A stretch of DNA of 64,000 bases from positions 1,364,001 to 1,428,000 of the forward strand of contig NZ_CP156795.1 of NCBI RefSeq assembly GCF_039862785.1, written 5' to 3'. Below are positions 52,151 to 60,921 of this stretch, piece after piece (position 1 is the stretch's first letter; each line of letters starts with the position of its first letter). This DNA comes from Acinetobacter sp. ANC 7912. GTDB lineage: Bacteria; Pseudomonadota; Gammaproteobacteria; Pseudomonadales; Moraxellaceae. Under the pieces are notes generated by a model. It did no database searches. It was not told where the DNA came from and saw only the letters and a program-made list of their open reading frames with translations. The translations under genes and the position numbers were made by a program.

Positions 52151-53137
52151 ATGGTTCAATCTAGGTTATTATTCATTTTCACACTAATTTTTAGTGTGTT
52201 CTTGACTGCATGTAATAAGGCAGAAGCACCACAAGAAAAAGCAGAAGAATCAGCTTATAAAGCGGATACCGTCCGTATTGGTTACCAGCGTTCTTCTACA
52301 CTGATGACCTTGTTAAAAGAAACAAGGGAATTGGAAAAGAAACTGGCTGAAAAGAAGGTCAAAGTCAGCTGGCATGAATTCACCAGCGGTCAGCCTTTGG
52401 CTGAAGCGCTGAATGTTGGCAGTGTCGATGTAACGGCAGATGTGGCAGATACAGTTCCTGTGTTTGCACAGGCTGCAAAAGCAAATCTGACTTACTATGC
52501 CAAAGAAACTGCTTCACCAAATGCACAAGCCATTCTGATTCCACAAAATTCGACTATCAAATCAGTGGCTGATTTGAAAGGTAAGAAAATTGCTGTAACC
52601 AAAGCAGCGGGTAGCCATTACCTGTTGATCGCAGCTTTAAATCAGGCAGGCCTAAGCTTTAAGGATATTACTCCAGCATGGTTAAGCCCGGCAGATGGTC
52701 GTGCAGCTTTTGAACATGGTGGCGTGGATGCCTGGGTGACTTGGGAACCGTATGTATCCAGCGGTACTGTAGTTCAGCATGCCAAAGTGCTGGCATCTGG
52801 TGAAGGTCTGGCAAGCTATACCCGTTATTACCTGACTGGTCATAAATTTGCCCAAGAAAATCCAGCGATTTTAAATGACATCGTAGATACCCTGAAAGAA
52901 AAAGCAGCTTGGGTAAAAGCTCATCCGGACGAAGCGGCGAAAATTCTGGCGCCATTGTGGGGTGATCTGCCACAGGAAGTTGTCCTGAAAGCCAATGCCA
53001 ACCGTAGCTATAACGTACAAGCAGTATCTCCTGAAGATATGCCAGAACAGCAAAAGATTGCTGATGCCTTCTTTAATGAAAAGCTGATTCCAAACACCAT
53101 TGATGCCAAAGCATCTGACATTTTCCAAACCCATTAA
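52151..53137 (+). CDS. SsuA-type sulfonate-binding lipoprotein, orphan
   Basis: A 328-residue periplasmic binding protein of the SsuA/NMT1 class. The signal peptide ends in a lipobox, L-T-A-Cys21, so it is probably a lipoprotein. Binding-fold segments are 'VRIGYQRSSTLMTLL', 'SVDVTADVADTVPVFAQAA', 'DLKGKKIAVTKAAGSHYLL' and 'VDAWVTWEPYVSSG'. Aliphatic sulfonates or taurine are the likely ligands. No permease, ATPase or monooxygenase genes adjoin it; instead a four-domain rhodanese follows after a terminator. Confidence 0.85.
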   Translation: MVQSRLLFIFTLIFSVFLTACNKAEAPQEKAEESAYKADTVRIGYQRSSTLMTLLKETRELEKKLAEKKVKVSWHEFTSGQPLAEALNVGSVDVTADVADTVPVFAQAAKANLTYYAKETASPNAQAILIPQNSTIKSVADLKGKKIAVTKAAGSHYLLIAALNQAGLSFKDITPAWLSPADGRAAFEHGGVDAWVTWEPYVSSGTVVQHAKVLASGEGLASYTRYYLTGHKFAQENPAILNDIVDTLKEKAAWVKAHPDEAAKILAPLWGDLPQEVVLKANANRSYNVQAVSPEDMPEQQKIADAFFNEKLIPNTIDAKASDIFQTH

Positions 53138-53145
53138 TGTTCAAG

Positions 53146-53168
53146 AAGCCCCGAGATGCTCGGGGCTT
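53146..53168 (+). terminator. Terminator of the ssuA-like gene
   Basis: AAGCCCCGAG / CTCGGGGCTT with an ATG loop followed by TTTT, 8 bases after the stop. Confidence 0.9.
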
Positions 53169-53181
53169 TTCCTATTTTAGT

Positions 53182-53195
53182 AAATAGCCTAAGCA
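53182..53195 (+). repeat. Copy 3 of the intergenic motif AAATAGCSTAAG
   Basis: AAATAGCCTAAGCA between the ssuA-like terminator and the rhodanese gene, 35 bases before its start codon. Confidence 0.4.
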
Positions 53196-53229
53196 GATGC
53201 TTTGGTGTCAAATGTTAAAGAGATCTTCC

Positions 53230-54825
53230 ATGTCCCAAATTCCAGAACTAAATTACCAGCAAATCAGGGAAAAGCTATTGGCGAAACATGAAATCGCCAT
53301 TGTTGATCTGCGAGAAGAACATATTTACGCACAAGCACATCCTTTATTTACCACTAATATTTCACTGTCCCGTTTGGAAGTTGAAATTCTGAACCGCATC
53401 CCACGTCTAGATACCACCATTGTAATCTATGATGATAGCGATGGCCGGGTAGAGCGCGCTTATGCAAAGCTGACCCGTTATGGCTATAGCCAGGTGTACG
53501 TCCTTAAAGGTGGGGTAAATGCCTGGCAACGTGATGGTGGTGAGCTGTTTATTGATGTGAACTCAGCCACCAAAGCGTTTGGTGAATGGGTTGAGCATTT
53601 CAAGCATACGCCGTCACTCAGTGCAGAGGAAGTGCAAGCCAAGATTGATGCGAATGAGAATATCGTGATTTTGGATGCACGCCGTTTTGATGAATACAAC
53701 ACCATGAGCATTCCAACCGGGCAAAGCGTACCGGGTGCTGAACTGGTATTGCGTGCGCCGTCTTTGGTGAAAGATGAAAATACCATGATCATCGTGAACT
53801 GTGCGGGCCGTACCCGTAGTATTATTGGCACCCAGTCATTGGTCAATGCCCAGATTCCGCATCCAGTGTATGCACTACGTAATGGCACAATTGGCTGGAC
53901 ATTGGCGGGGCAAAGTCTGGAGCATGGTCAAAGCCGTTCTTTTAAAGATACAAAAACCATTATAAAACCTGAATTGCTGGAAAATGCAAAACAACTGGCT
54001 GCCAAAGCGAGAGTTCAGACTATTTCACTGGAACAGTTGAATCAGTTAAAAGCAGATTCAAGCCGTACAACTTATATCTTTGATGTACGGGATGAACAGG
54101 AATATATCCAAGGCCATTTAGCAGGTTCACGCTGGGTCGCGGGTGGTCAGTTGGTACAGGAAACAGATCATAATGCGGCGGTACGTGGCGCACGCATTGT
54201 ATTGGTGGATGATCTGCTGGTTCGTGCCTATATGACTGCATCATGGTTGGGCCAGATGAACTGGGAAGTTTATGTGCTGGAAACTGACTTTAAAGCAGCA
54301 TTCACCGAACAAGGGGCCTGGAAGCCGCAAGTGCCTCTAGTCAAGGAAATTCCACTGATTTCACCAAGAGCATTGGCTGAACTTAAACAGCAAAAAGATA
54401 TTGCGATTTGGGATGTGCTGCCATTTGCACAGTATAAAAAAGGGCATCTGCCGGGTGCAGCATGGTTACTCAAAGCAGATGCTATTAACCTGATCCAGCA
54501 ACCTGAATTTCAGGCCGAGGAAGCCATTGTCTTGACCTGCGGCGCAGCCATATTAGCCAAATTCGCTGCTGAGGAAATTGCACCTTATCTGGCACCGGGG
54601 CAGGAACTTTATGTACTGGAAGGTGGCAATGTTGGCTGGAAAAATGCAGGCTTTGAACTGACGACAGAAGATGTCCAAACTTTGTCACCTCAGATTGACC
54701 GCTATAAACGTCCTTATGAAGGCACTGATAACTCCTTTGAGGCAATGCAGGCTTATCTGGACTGGGAATATGGACTGGTCGAACAGTTAAAGAAAGATGG
54801 TACTCATGGATTCTTTGTGGTTTAA
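53230..54825 (+). CDS. Four-domain rhodanese-like sulfurtransferase
   Basis: A 531-residue protein made of four rhodanese-like domains (about 1-110, 125-240, 270-370, 380-480). Domain 2 has the loop 'VNCAGRTRS' with Cys191 and domain 4 has 'LTCGAAILAKFA' with Cys437. In domains 1 and 3 the loop reads 'IYDDSDGRVERA' and 'LVDDLLVRAYMT', lacking the cysteine. So active-type and inactive-type domains alternate. Rhodaneses transfer sulfane sulfur; the substrate is unknown. The start at 53230, after AAAGAGA, is chosen over an upstream codon at 53197. It follows an SsuA-like gene, hinting at a sulfur-acquisition role. Confidence 0.88.
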   Translation: MSQIPELNYQQIREKLLAKHEIAIVDLREEHIYAQAHPLFTTNISLSRLEVEILNRIPRLDTTIVIYDDSDGRVERAYAKLTRYGYSQVYVLKGGVNAWQRDGGELFIDVNSATKAFGEWVEHFKHTPSLSAEEVQAKIDANENIVILDARRFDEYNTMSIPTGQSVPGAELVLRAPSLVKDENTMIIVNCAGRTRSIIGTQSLVNAQIPHPVYALRNGTIGWTLAGQSLEHGQSRSFKDTKTIIKPELLENAKQLAAKARVQTISLEQLNQLKADSSRTTYIFDVRDEQEYIQGHLAGSRWVAGGQLVQETDHNAAVRGARIVLVDDLLVRAYMTASWLGQMNWEVYVLETDFKAAFTEQGAWKPQVPLVKEIPLISPRALAELKQQKDIAIWDVLPFAQYKKGHLPGAAWLLKADAINLIQQPEFQAEEAIVLTCGAAILAKFAAEEIAPYLAPGQELYVLEGGNVGWKNAGFELTTEDVQTLSPQIDRYKRPYEGTDNSFEAMQAYLDWEYGLVEQLKKDGTHGFFVV

Positions 54826-54837
54826 GCATAAGATGAA

Positions 54838-54868
54838 AAGAAGTCGCGTAATGCGGCTTTTTCTTTTT
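54838..54868 (+). terminator. Terminator of the rhodanese gene
   Basis: AGTCGC / GCGGCT stem (with a G-U pair) and a T-rich tail, 17 bases after the stop. Confidence 0.7.
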
Positions 54869-54873
54869 TATGC

Positions 54874-54887
54874 AAATAGCGTAAGCA
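54874..54887 (+). repeat. Copy 4 of the intergenic motif AAATAGCSTAAG
   Basis: AAATAGCGTAAGCA just after the rhodanese terminator; the rhodanese gene is thus flanked by copies 3 and 4 in the same orientation. Confidence 0.4.
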
Positions 54888-55038
54888 AATTTTATAAGCC
54901 TTTTAAAAATCTCAGAAAGGCTTAAAAGGCAAAGATCAAATTAAAAAACAACCAATCCCAAGTGAAACAGTTTAGAAAATATCAAGTTCCTGTCATACTA
55001 CAGGCCATAAAGGAAACATCTATTTTGAGGTAATCATC

Positions 55039-56088
55039 GTGATTTCAGTGGGTATTGTTGGTGGTACAGGTTATACAGGCGTTGAACTTTTGCGTCTATT
55101 ACTACGACATCCAAACGTTGAAGTGAAAGCACTGACATCACGTACCGAAGCAGGCCGCCGTGTGGATGACATGTTCCCAAGCCTGCGTGGTCATACCGAT
55201 CTTCAGTTTTCTGACCTGAGCATTGATCTGCTGAAATCTTGTGATGTGGTGTTCTTTGCGACTCCTCACGGTGTGGCAATGAAACATGCAGAAGAACTGG
55301 TCGCTGCTAATACTAAAGTCATCGACCTTGCGGCGGACTTCCGTCTGCAAAATCTGGATCAGTTTGAAAAATGGTATGGCATGCAACATGCTTGTCCAGA
55401 TGTATTAAAAGATTCAGTGTATGGTCTGTCTGAACTGAACCGTGACAAGATCAAACAGGCGAATGTTATTGGTAACCCAGGCTGTTATCCAACTACTGTA
55501 CAACTTGGTCTAGCACCAGTATTGAAATCTGCGGAAGCTTTGGTTAAACCAGAAAGCATTATCATTGATGCCAAATCAGGTGTTTCAGGTGCAGGCCGTA
55601 AAGCCAGTCTGGGCATGATCTATTCTGAAAATGCAGATAACTTTAAAGCGTATGGTGTAGCGGGCCATCGTCACCATCCTGAGATCGTGGAAGCACTGGA
55701 AAATATCTCAGGTCAAAAAGGTGTATTTGACCATATCCTGTTTGTGCCACACTTGGTACCAATGATTCGCGGTATGCTGTCTACAATTTATGTAGATTTA
55801 ACAGAAGCAGGTCAGGCTGCTGATTTACAGGCATTGTATGAACAGTTCTATGTTAATGAACAGTTTGTTGATGTGATGCCAGCCGGCAGCTCACCAGAAA
55901 CCCGTTCCGTACGTGGTGCCAATGAACTGCGTATTGCGCTGTACAAGCCACAACCAACCAAACTGGTGATTCTGGTTGCACAGGACAATCTGGTCAAAGG
56001 GGCAGCTGGTCAGGCAGTACAAAACATGAACCTGATGTTTGGTTTTGCTGAAAATGCTGGTCTGCAGAATATTGCTTTATTACCATAA
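55039..56088 (+). CDS. argC: N-acetyl-gamma-glutamyl-phosphate reductase
   Basis: A 349-residue NADPH-dependent enzyme, the third step of arginine synthesis. The nucleotide loop is '[18 protein letters not shown]', catalytic Cys149 lies in '[15 protein letters not shown]', and '[14 protein letters not shown]' carries the active-site histidine. The start is GTG, supported by GAGGT at good spacing. The other arg gene in the window is argF on the opposite strand about 6 kb away. A dyad AAGCCTTT/AAAGGCTT lies in the upstream gap. Confidence 0.95.
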   Translation: MISVGIVGGTGYTGVELLRLLLRHPNVEVKALTSRTEAGRRVDDMFPSLRGHTDLQFSDLSIDLLKSCDVVFFATPHGVAMKHAEELVAANTKVIDLAADFRLQNLDQFEKWYGMQHACPDVLKDSVYGLSELNRDKIKQANVIGNPGCYPTTVQLGLAPVLKSAEALVKPESIIIDAKSGVSGAGRKASLGMIYSENADNFKAYGVAGHRHHPEIVEALENISGQKGVFDHILFVPHLVPMIRGMLSTIYVDLTEAGQAADLQALYEQFYVNEQFVDVMPAGSSPETRSVRGANELRIALYKPQPTKLVILVAQDNLVKGAAGQAVQNMNLMFGFAENAGLQNIALLP

Positions 56089-56163
56089 AAAACGTATTAA
56101 AACTTCACACACATTTGAATTTCGATTTAAATGTGTGTCTTGAAAAAGATAGAAGAGAACACA

Positions 56164-56910
56164 ATGCCGAATACTGAACCCAACGATATGATCCAGGATG
56201 AAAAGGAAAAAGCACCCTTTCTGAAAGGGAATCTGCCACTGGCAATTGGTGCTGCAGTGCTGGTTCTGGGCAGTGGCCTGCTTGGCTATTCCGTGGGTCA
56301 TCGTCAGGGTCTGACGGCAGTGGGTTTTGAGGCAGATGCCGAGCAGTTGGTTGAAGTGGTACAAAAGCAGAAAACCAGTCTGGAAGCATTAAACAAAAAA
56401 CTCAATGCGACCACGCAGGAACGTGATCTGGCAGTCAGCAATGCTAATGACCTGTTTCTGGCAGTGAATAAGGCACGTGATGAACATACCCAAGCAGAAA
56501 GTCTGGCAGTGCTGTATCGTGAAGTGCTGCGTCAGCGTGGTGGTCTGCCATTGTCAGTCCAGCATATTGCGGTAAAACCGTTGCCTGAAAATGCCTATGA
56601 ATATCAGCTGGATCTGATTCAGGTCAGCCCAAGCAAGGCTCGTGTCTCTGGTTCTGTAGAAATTCGTCTGATTCGTGGTAGCGAAATTTTGGTCGTACCA
56701 ATGGCAGACAAGAACTTTAATTTTGAAAATTACGAACGTCTGACCGGGCGCTGGACCATGCCGAAAGGCTTTGTGCCTGAGTTTATTGAAGTTCGCCTCA
56801 CAGGGGCTAAACCTGTGACTCGCCGTTTTAGTTGGGGTAAGGGTCCGGCGATTGAAAACCAATCTGCATTCCTGTCTGAGATCCCACAGACTGAACCGAA
56901 TGCAAACTAA
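56164..56910 (+). CDS. Single-span membrane protein with coiled-coil (DUF6776-like)
   Basis: A 248-residue protein. A short cytoplasmic tail is followed by one membrane span ('[20 protein letters not shown]', about 25-45), a coiled-coil (about 60-115) and a beta-rich periplasmic domain with '[24 protein letters not shown]'. The layout resembles DUF6776 proteins; function is unknown. AAGAGA precedes the ATG at 56164. A dyad ACACACATTT/AAATGTGTGT lies just upstream (about 56105-56138). It ends a few bases before clpS. Confidence 0.7.
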   Translation: MPNTEPNDMIQDEKEKAPFLKGNLPLAIGAAVLVLGSGLLGYSVGHRQGLTAVGFEADAEQLVEVVQKQKTSLEALNKKLNATTQERDLAVSNANDLFLAVNKARDEHTQAESLAVLYREVLRQRGGLPLSVQHIAVKPLPENAYEYQLDLIQVSPSKARVSGSVEIRLIRGSEILVVPMADKNFNFENYERLTGRWTMPKGFVPEFIEVRLTGAKPVTRRFSWGKGPAIENQSAFLSEIPQTEPNAN

Positions 56911-56927
56911 GTGTGAAAAGTAAATCT

Positions 56928-57338
56928 ATGCCAAGCAACAAACGTCATATTTGTCTAAGTGAAATTAAGAATTCCTTTTACCAGTCTGGTATTGTCGACT
57001 GGCACATCAGTCCACGCTTAGCAAACACGTTTGAGGATGAAGATGCTGATATTGCAGTACAAACTGCACCACCAGAATTAAAACGTCCACCCCTGTACGC
57101 TGTAGTCCTGTTGAATGACGATTACACCCCAATGGAGTTTGTAATTGAAATTTTACAACAATACTTTGCAATGAATCTTGACCAAGCTACACAAGTAATG
57201 CTAACTGTACATTATGAAGGAAAAGGTGTTGCTGGCGTCTATCCACGAGACATTGCGGAAACGAAAGCGAACCAAGTCAATAATTACGCTCGATCACAAG
57301 GTCATCCATTACTTTGCCAGATTGAGCCTAAAGATTAA
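56928..57338 (+). CDS. clpS: ClpS N-end rule adaptor, with N-terminal extension
   Basis: A 136-residue adaptor that delivers N-degron substrates to ClpAP. The ClpS core is clear: '[20 protein letters not shown]' (substrate-binding Asn-Asp), '[24 protein letters not shown]' with the histidine of the pocket, and the '[10 protein letters not shown]' end. About 45 residues precede the conserved start of the core, longer than in E. coli. An in-frame GTG at 56913 could add five residues; no ribosome site decides. clpA follows after nine bases. Confidence 0.92.
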   Translation: MPSNKRHICLSEIKNSFYQSGIVDWHISPRLANTFEDEDADIAVQTAPPELKRPPLYAVVLLNDDYTPMEFVIEILQQYFAMNLDQATQVMLTVHYEGKGVAGVYPRDIAETKANQVNNYARSQGHPLLCQIEPKD

Positions 57339-57347
57339 GGGGGTTGC

Positions 57348-59624
57348 ATGCTCAGTCGTCAATTAGAAGTATCACTACGTTTGGCTGTTAGCATGGCTCG
57401 TCAAAAGAGACATGAGTTTCTGACAGTAGAACATTTATTATTGGCTTTACTTGATAATGATTCCGCAGTGAATGCACTGAAAGCGTGTGGTGCAGATATT
57501 GTGGTATTGCGTAAAGAACTTGAAGAATACGTAGAACAACACACTCCGAAACTCGGTGAGAATAACGATCAAGCACCCCATCCAACTGAAAGTTTTGACC
57601 GGATCCTGCAGCGTGCAATTTTCCATGTACAGTCAAGTGGTGGGGATCGTACCGTTGAAGGTGCTGATATTCTAGTTGCAATGTACTCTGAGCGTGATTC
57701 GTTTGCAGTGTATCTGTTGAAACGTCATCAGATTAATCGTCTGACTTTGACACAATACCTGTCTCATGGCACTCGCAAGGAAGAAGTACAGTCTGAAGAA
57801 GAAATTGAAGAGCTGGATGGCGAATCCGCATCTTCAAGTGCTTCTGGTCCATTGGATTTGTACACAACCAATCTGAACCTTGAAGCGCAGAAGGGTAAAA
57901 CTGATCCACTGATTGGCCGTGAAAAAGAAATTGAGCGTGCTGCACAGATTCTTTGCCGTCGTCGTAAAAACAACCCGCTGCTGGTGGGTGATCCTGGTGT
58001 TGGTAAAACTTCCATTGCCGAAGGTCTGGCATGGTTAATTGTAAATGGAAAGGCACCTAAACCGCTGGAAAAAGCCGAAATCTATAGCCTGGATATCGGT
58101 GCCCTGGTAGCAGGAACCAAATACCGTGGTGACTTCGAAAAGCGTTTAAAACAACTGTTAAATGCGCTGAAAAAGAAACCAGAAGCCGTGTTGTTTATTG
58201 ATGAGATTCACATGATCATTGGTGCAGGTTCCAGCATGGGCAGCACTATGGATGCATCGAATCTGATCAAGCCAGCTTTAGCGAATGGCACATTACGTTG
58301 CATCGGTTCAACTACATTCCAGGAATACCGTCAGGTCTTTGAAAAAGATCATGCTTTATCACGTCGTTTCCAGAAGATTGATGTCAATGAGCCTTCGATT
58401 TCTGAAACCATTGATATTCTGCGTGGCCTGAAATCTAAGTTTGAAGATTTCCACCATGTGAAATATGACGATCAGGCACTGGTCTCTGCAGTAGAACTGT
58501 CAGCGAAATTTATCAATGACCGTTTCCTGCCGGATAAAGCTATTGATGTCATCGATGAAGCGGGTGCTCAGCGCCGTCTGAAAGCGGAGCAGGAAGACAG
58601 CCTGATTACGGTGGAAAACATCGAAGACATCGTGTCCAAGATTGCCCGTATTCCACCAAAAACGGTTTCTAAAGACGACAAGACTGTGCTTGAGAATCTG
58701 GAACGTGATCTTAAACGAGTGGTGTTTGGTCAGGATGAAGCGATTGAAGCACTGGCTTCTGCAATCAAACTGTCGCGTGCAGGTCTGAAATCTCCAGACA
58801 AGCCAGTCGGTAGCTTTGTCTTCGCAGGTCCAACTGGTGTCGGTAAAACCGAAGTGACCAAACAGCTGGCTAAACTGCTGGGTGTAGAACTGGTACGCTT
58901 CGACATGTCGGAATACATGGAACGTCATGCGGTTTCCCGTTTAATTGGTGCGCCTCCGGGCTATGTCGGTTTCGATCAAGGTGGTTTGCTGACAGATGCG
59001 ATTCACAAAAATCCGCACTGTGTCTTGCTGCTGGATGAGATTGAAAAAGCCCATCCAGATGTATTTAACCTGTTATTGCAAATCATGGATCATGGCTCTT
59101 TGACCGATAATAACGGTCGTAAGTCTGACTTCCGTAACGTAGTACTGGTACTGACTACCAATATTGGTGCGGAAAGCATTTCCCGTGTCAGCATTGGTTT
59201 CATGGAGCAGGATAACAGCAAAGACAATCAGGAAGCGATGAAGAAAGCCTTCTCACCTGAATTCCGTAACCGTCTTGACGGCGTGATCCAGTTCAAGGCA
59301 TTGCCGACTACGGTGATCGAAAGTGTGGTAGACAAGTTCCTGACTGAACTGCAAGCACAACTGGATGAGAAGAAAGTGGTGCTGGAAGTGGATCAGAGTG
59401 CGCGTGAATGGATGGCTGAAAATGGTTATGATCGCCTGATGGGTGCTCGTCCAATGCAACGTTTGATTCAGGAACATCTGAAAAAACCACTGGCAGAAAT
59501 GATTCTGTTTGGTGAGCTTGCAGAAAATGGCGGTAATGTCGCAGTCTCTGTCCGTAAAGAAAATGGCAAGGCTGTCGGCTTGAAATTGGAAGTATTTGAA
59601 GACCAGACTGCTGAACCAGCTTAA
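57348..59624 (+). CDS. clpA: ATP-dependent Clp protease ATPase subunit ClpA
   Basis: A 758-residue AAA+ unfoldase that feeds ClpP. The N-domain (about 1-140, start 'MLSRQLEVSLRLAVSMA') binds ClpS. Walker A motifs are 'GDPGVGKTSIAEGLA' (about residue 214) and 'GPTGVGKTEVTKQLA' (about 494). 'LFIDEIHMIIGAG' and 'LLLDEIEKAHPDV' are the Walker B boxes. There is no ClpB-type middle domain. A strong ribosome site (AAGGGGG) precedes the ATG, and a terminator follows. Confidence 0.97.
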   Translation: MLSRQLEVSLRLAVSMARQKRHEFLTVEHLLLALLDNDSAVNALKACGADIVVLRKELEEYVEQHTPKLGENNDQAPHPTESFDRILQRAIFHVQSSGGDRTVEGADILVAMYSERDSFAVYLLKRHQINRLTLTQYLSHGTRKEEVQSEEEIEELDGESASSSASGPLDLYTTNLNLEAQKGKTDPLIGREKEIERAAQILCRRRKNNPLLVGDPGVGKTSIAEGLAWLIVNGKAPKPLEKAEIYSLDIGALVAGTKYRGDFEKRLKQLLNALKKKPEAVLFIDEIHMIIGAGSSMGSTMDASNLIKPALANGTLRCIGSTTFQEYRQVFEKDHALSRRFQKIDVNEPSISETIDILRGLKSKFEDFHHVKYDDQALVSAVELSAKFINDRFLPDKAIDVIDEAGAQRRLKAEQEDSLITVENIEDIVSKIARIPPKTVSKDDKTVLENLERDLKRVVFGQDEAIEALASAIKLSRAGLKSPDKPVGSFVFAGPTGVGKTEVTKQLAKLLGVELVRFDMSEYMERHAVSRLIGAPPGYVGFDQGGLLTDAIHKNPHCVLLLDEIEKAHPDVFNLLLQIMDHGSLTDNNGRKSDFRNVVLVLTTNIGAESISRVSIGFMEQDNSKDNQEAMKKAFSPEFRNRLDGVIQFKALPTTVIESVVDKFLTELQAQLDEKKVVLEVDQSAREWMAENGYDRLMGARPMQRLIQEHLKKPLAEMILFGELAENGGNVAVSVRKENGKAVGLKLEVFEDQTAEPA

Positions 59625-59639
59625 AAGTCCAAGAAATTA

Positions 59640-59671
59640 AAAAGAACCCGTGCAAGCACGGGTTCTTTTAT
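59640..59671 (+). terminator. clpA terminator
   Basis: AAAGAACCCGTG CAAG CACGGGTTCTTT with further Ts, 16 bases after the stop. Confidence 0.94.
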
Positions 59672-59716
59672 TGTTATGATCAAATAAATTTTTTCTTAAA
59701 TGTCTAATAACACGAT

Positions 59717-60070
59717 ATGGAATTTCAGTTCAGCAAACTCATCACCACATTCTGCCTGTTTCTGATCACTGCCGTGATGGAAATTTTGGGATGTTATTTT
59801 CCATATCTGATTTTAAATCAGGGTAAAAGCCACTGGTTCTGGCTACCGACGGCGTTATCACTAGCAGTCTTTGTCTGGCTGTTAACTTTGCATCCCGCGG
59901 CTTCAGGCCGTATCTATGCGGCCTATGGCGGTATTTATATCTTTACAGCACTGATGTGGCTGCGTTTTGTTGATCAGGTGAGTTTATCTCGTTGGGATTT
60001 GCTCGGTGGGCTGGTGGTAATCCTCGGTGCACTGATTATTATTTTGCAGCCACAAGGTCTGATTCGTTAA
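59717..60070 (+). CDS. ynfA: YnfA-family (UPF0060) small membrane protein
   Basis: A 117-residue inner-membrane protein with four predicted spans, of the UPF0060/YnfA family related to small multidrug-resistance transporters. The family block '[15 protein letters not shown]' carries the conserved Glu in the first helix, and '[17 protein letters not shown]' the central loop. Drug export has been proposed for some members. A likely monocistronic gene downstream of clpA. Confidence 0.88.
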   Translation: MEFQFSKLITTFCLFLITAVMEILGCYFPYLILNQGKSHWFWLPTALSLAVFVWLLTLHPAASGRIYAAYGGIYIFTALMWLRFVDQVSLSRWDLLGGLVVILGALIIILQPQGLIR

Positions 60071-60109
60071 TTCACTTCAAACCATGTAATACGTTTCCGC
60101 TGTAAAGGC

Positions 60110-60586
60110 TTATTTGCCTTTACAGTCTTTCTGAGTAATTTCCACATCATACGTTTGTGTGGTTGAGCTGAGTTCCAGGCTCACTTTATATGGATTTTGC
60201 AGTTGATACTGGTGTTCATAGAAAATGGCACAGTTATTCAGAAGATTCTTGCGGATCAGGCTGGTCACTTCCTTCGTGCCCTTATCCTGTTCAAACTGGG
60301 CAAAATCCGGGGTAATGATCAAGCCTTTGAGTTCGGTTTTATCAGCCGTCAGTTTTAACTGTTCAATTACCGTGTTCTGGTCAATCTGCAGCGGCAAGGT
60401 TTTGGAATCTTCCGCACTCAGAACGGCCAGCAGTTCATTCAGTTCGGCCTTTTTCTTGATCTTGTATTTACTGTTGATGATCTGTTTTTGTTGCAGATAT
60501 TGGTCAAATTCTGATGCGTGAATCGCTGTGGAAATAATGCCTAAACCCAGGCCAAGTGCAGCGAAAAAAGGTGTTCTATATTTCAT
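60110..60586 (-). CDS. Exported hypothetical protein
   Basis: A 158-residue protein with a signal peptide (about 'MKYRTPFFAALGLGLGIISTAIHA') and a mature, lysine-rich domain that I do not recognise. Two cysteines ('LLNNCAIFYEH' and 'TQKDCKGK') could form one disulfide, which fits a periplasmic location. The ATG at 60586 is preferred over a GTG at 60595 that would add three residues. It stands alone, convergent with ynfA. Confidence 0.65.
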   Translation of the reverse strand: MKYRTPFFAALGLGLGIISTAIHASEFDQYLQQKQIINSKYKIKKKAELNELLAVLSAEDSKTLPLQIDQNTVIEQLKLTADKTELKGLIITPDFAQFEQDKGTKEVTSLIRKNLLNNCAIFYEHQYQLQNPYKVSLELSSTTQTYDVEITQKDCKGK

Positions 60587-60921
60587 GTAAATCACGAAGA
60601 GTTGCTGTATTTATGCGCTTAATGAGAACATGAATAAAAACACTGCGCAACTCGACCTTTGTAAATTTCAAATTTATACGTCTCATCAAATTACTTATTC
60701 ATAAGATATAGAATTTCAAAAAGAAATTATATGAAAAATCTATTAAGAAATATAAATTACTTTTTGTGTGAATATTCATCTACGTTTATAGTCATACACC
60801 TCCCCAATAGCAACATACAGCTTTGTGCCAGTATGTATGCGCAAAACGACATGTGTTTATGAGCAAGAAAATAATGATTCATAAACCAGGAACTTTTATT
60901 TTCAAAATATAGGGTATTAAT
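60587..60921. other. Divergent intergenic region before kgtP
   Basis: About 335 bp, very AT-rich, between the exported protein and kgtP. Visible dyads are GAGTTGC (60599) with GCAACTC (60647), and TGAATATTCA near 60770. These could be operator or leader structures, but no regulator can be named. No credible coding frame was seen. Confidence 0.4.
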
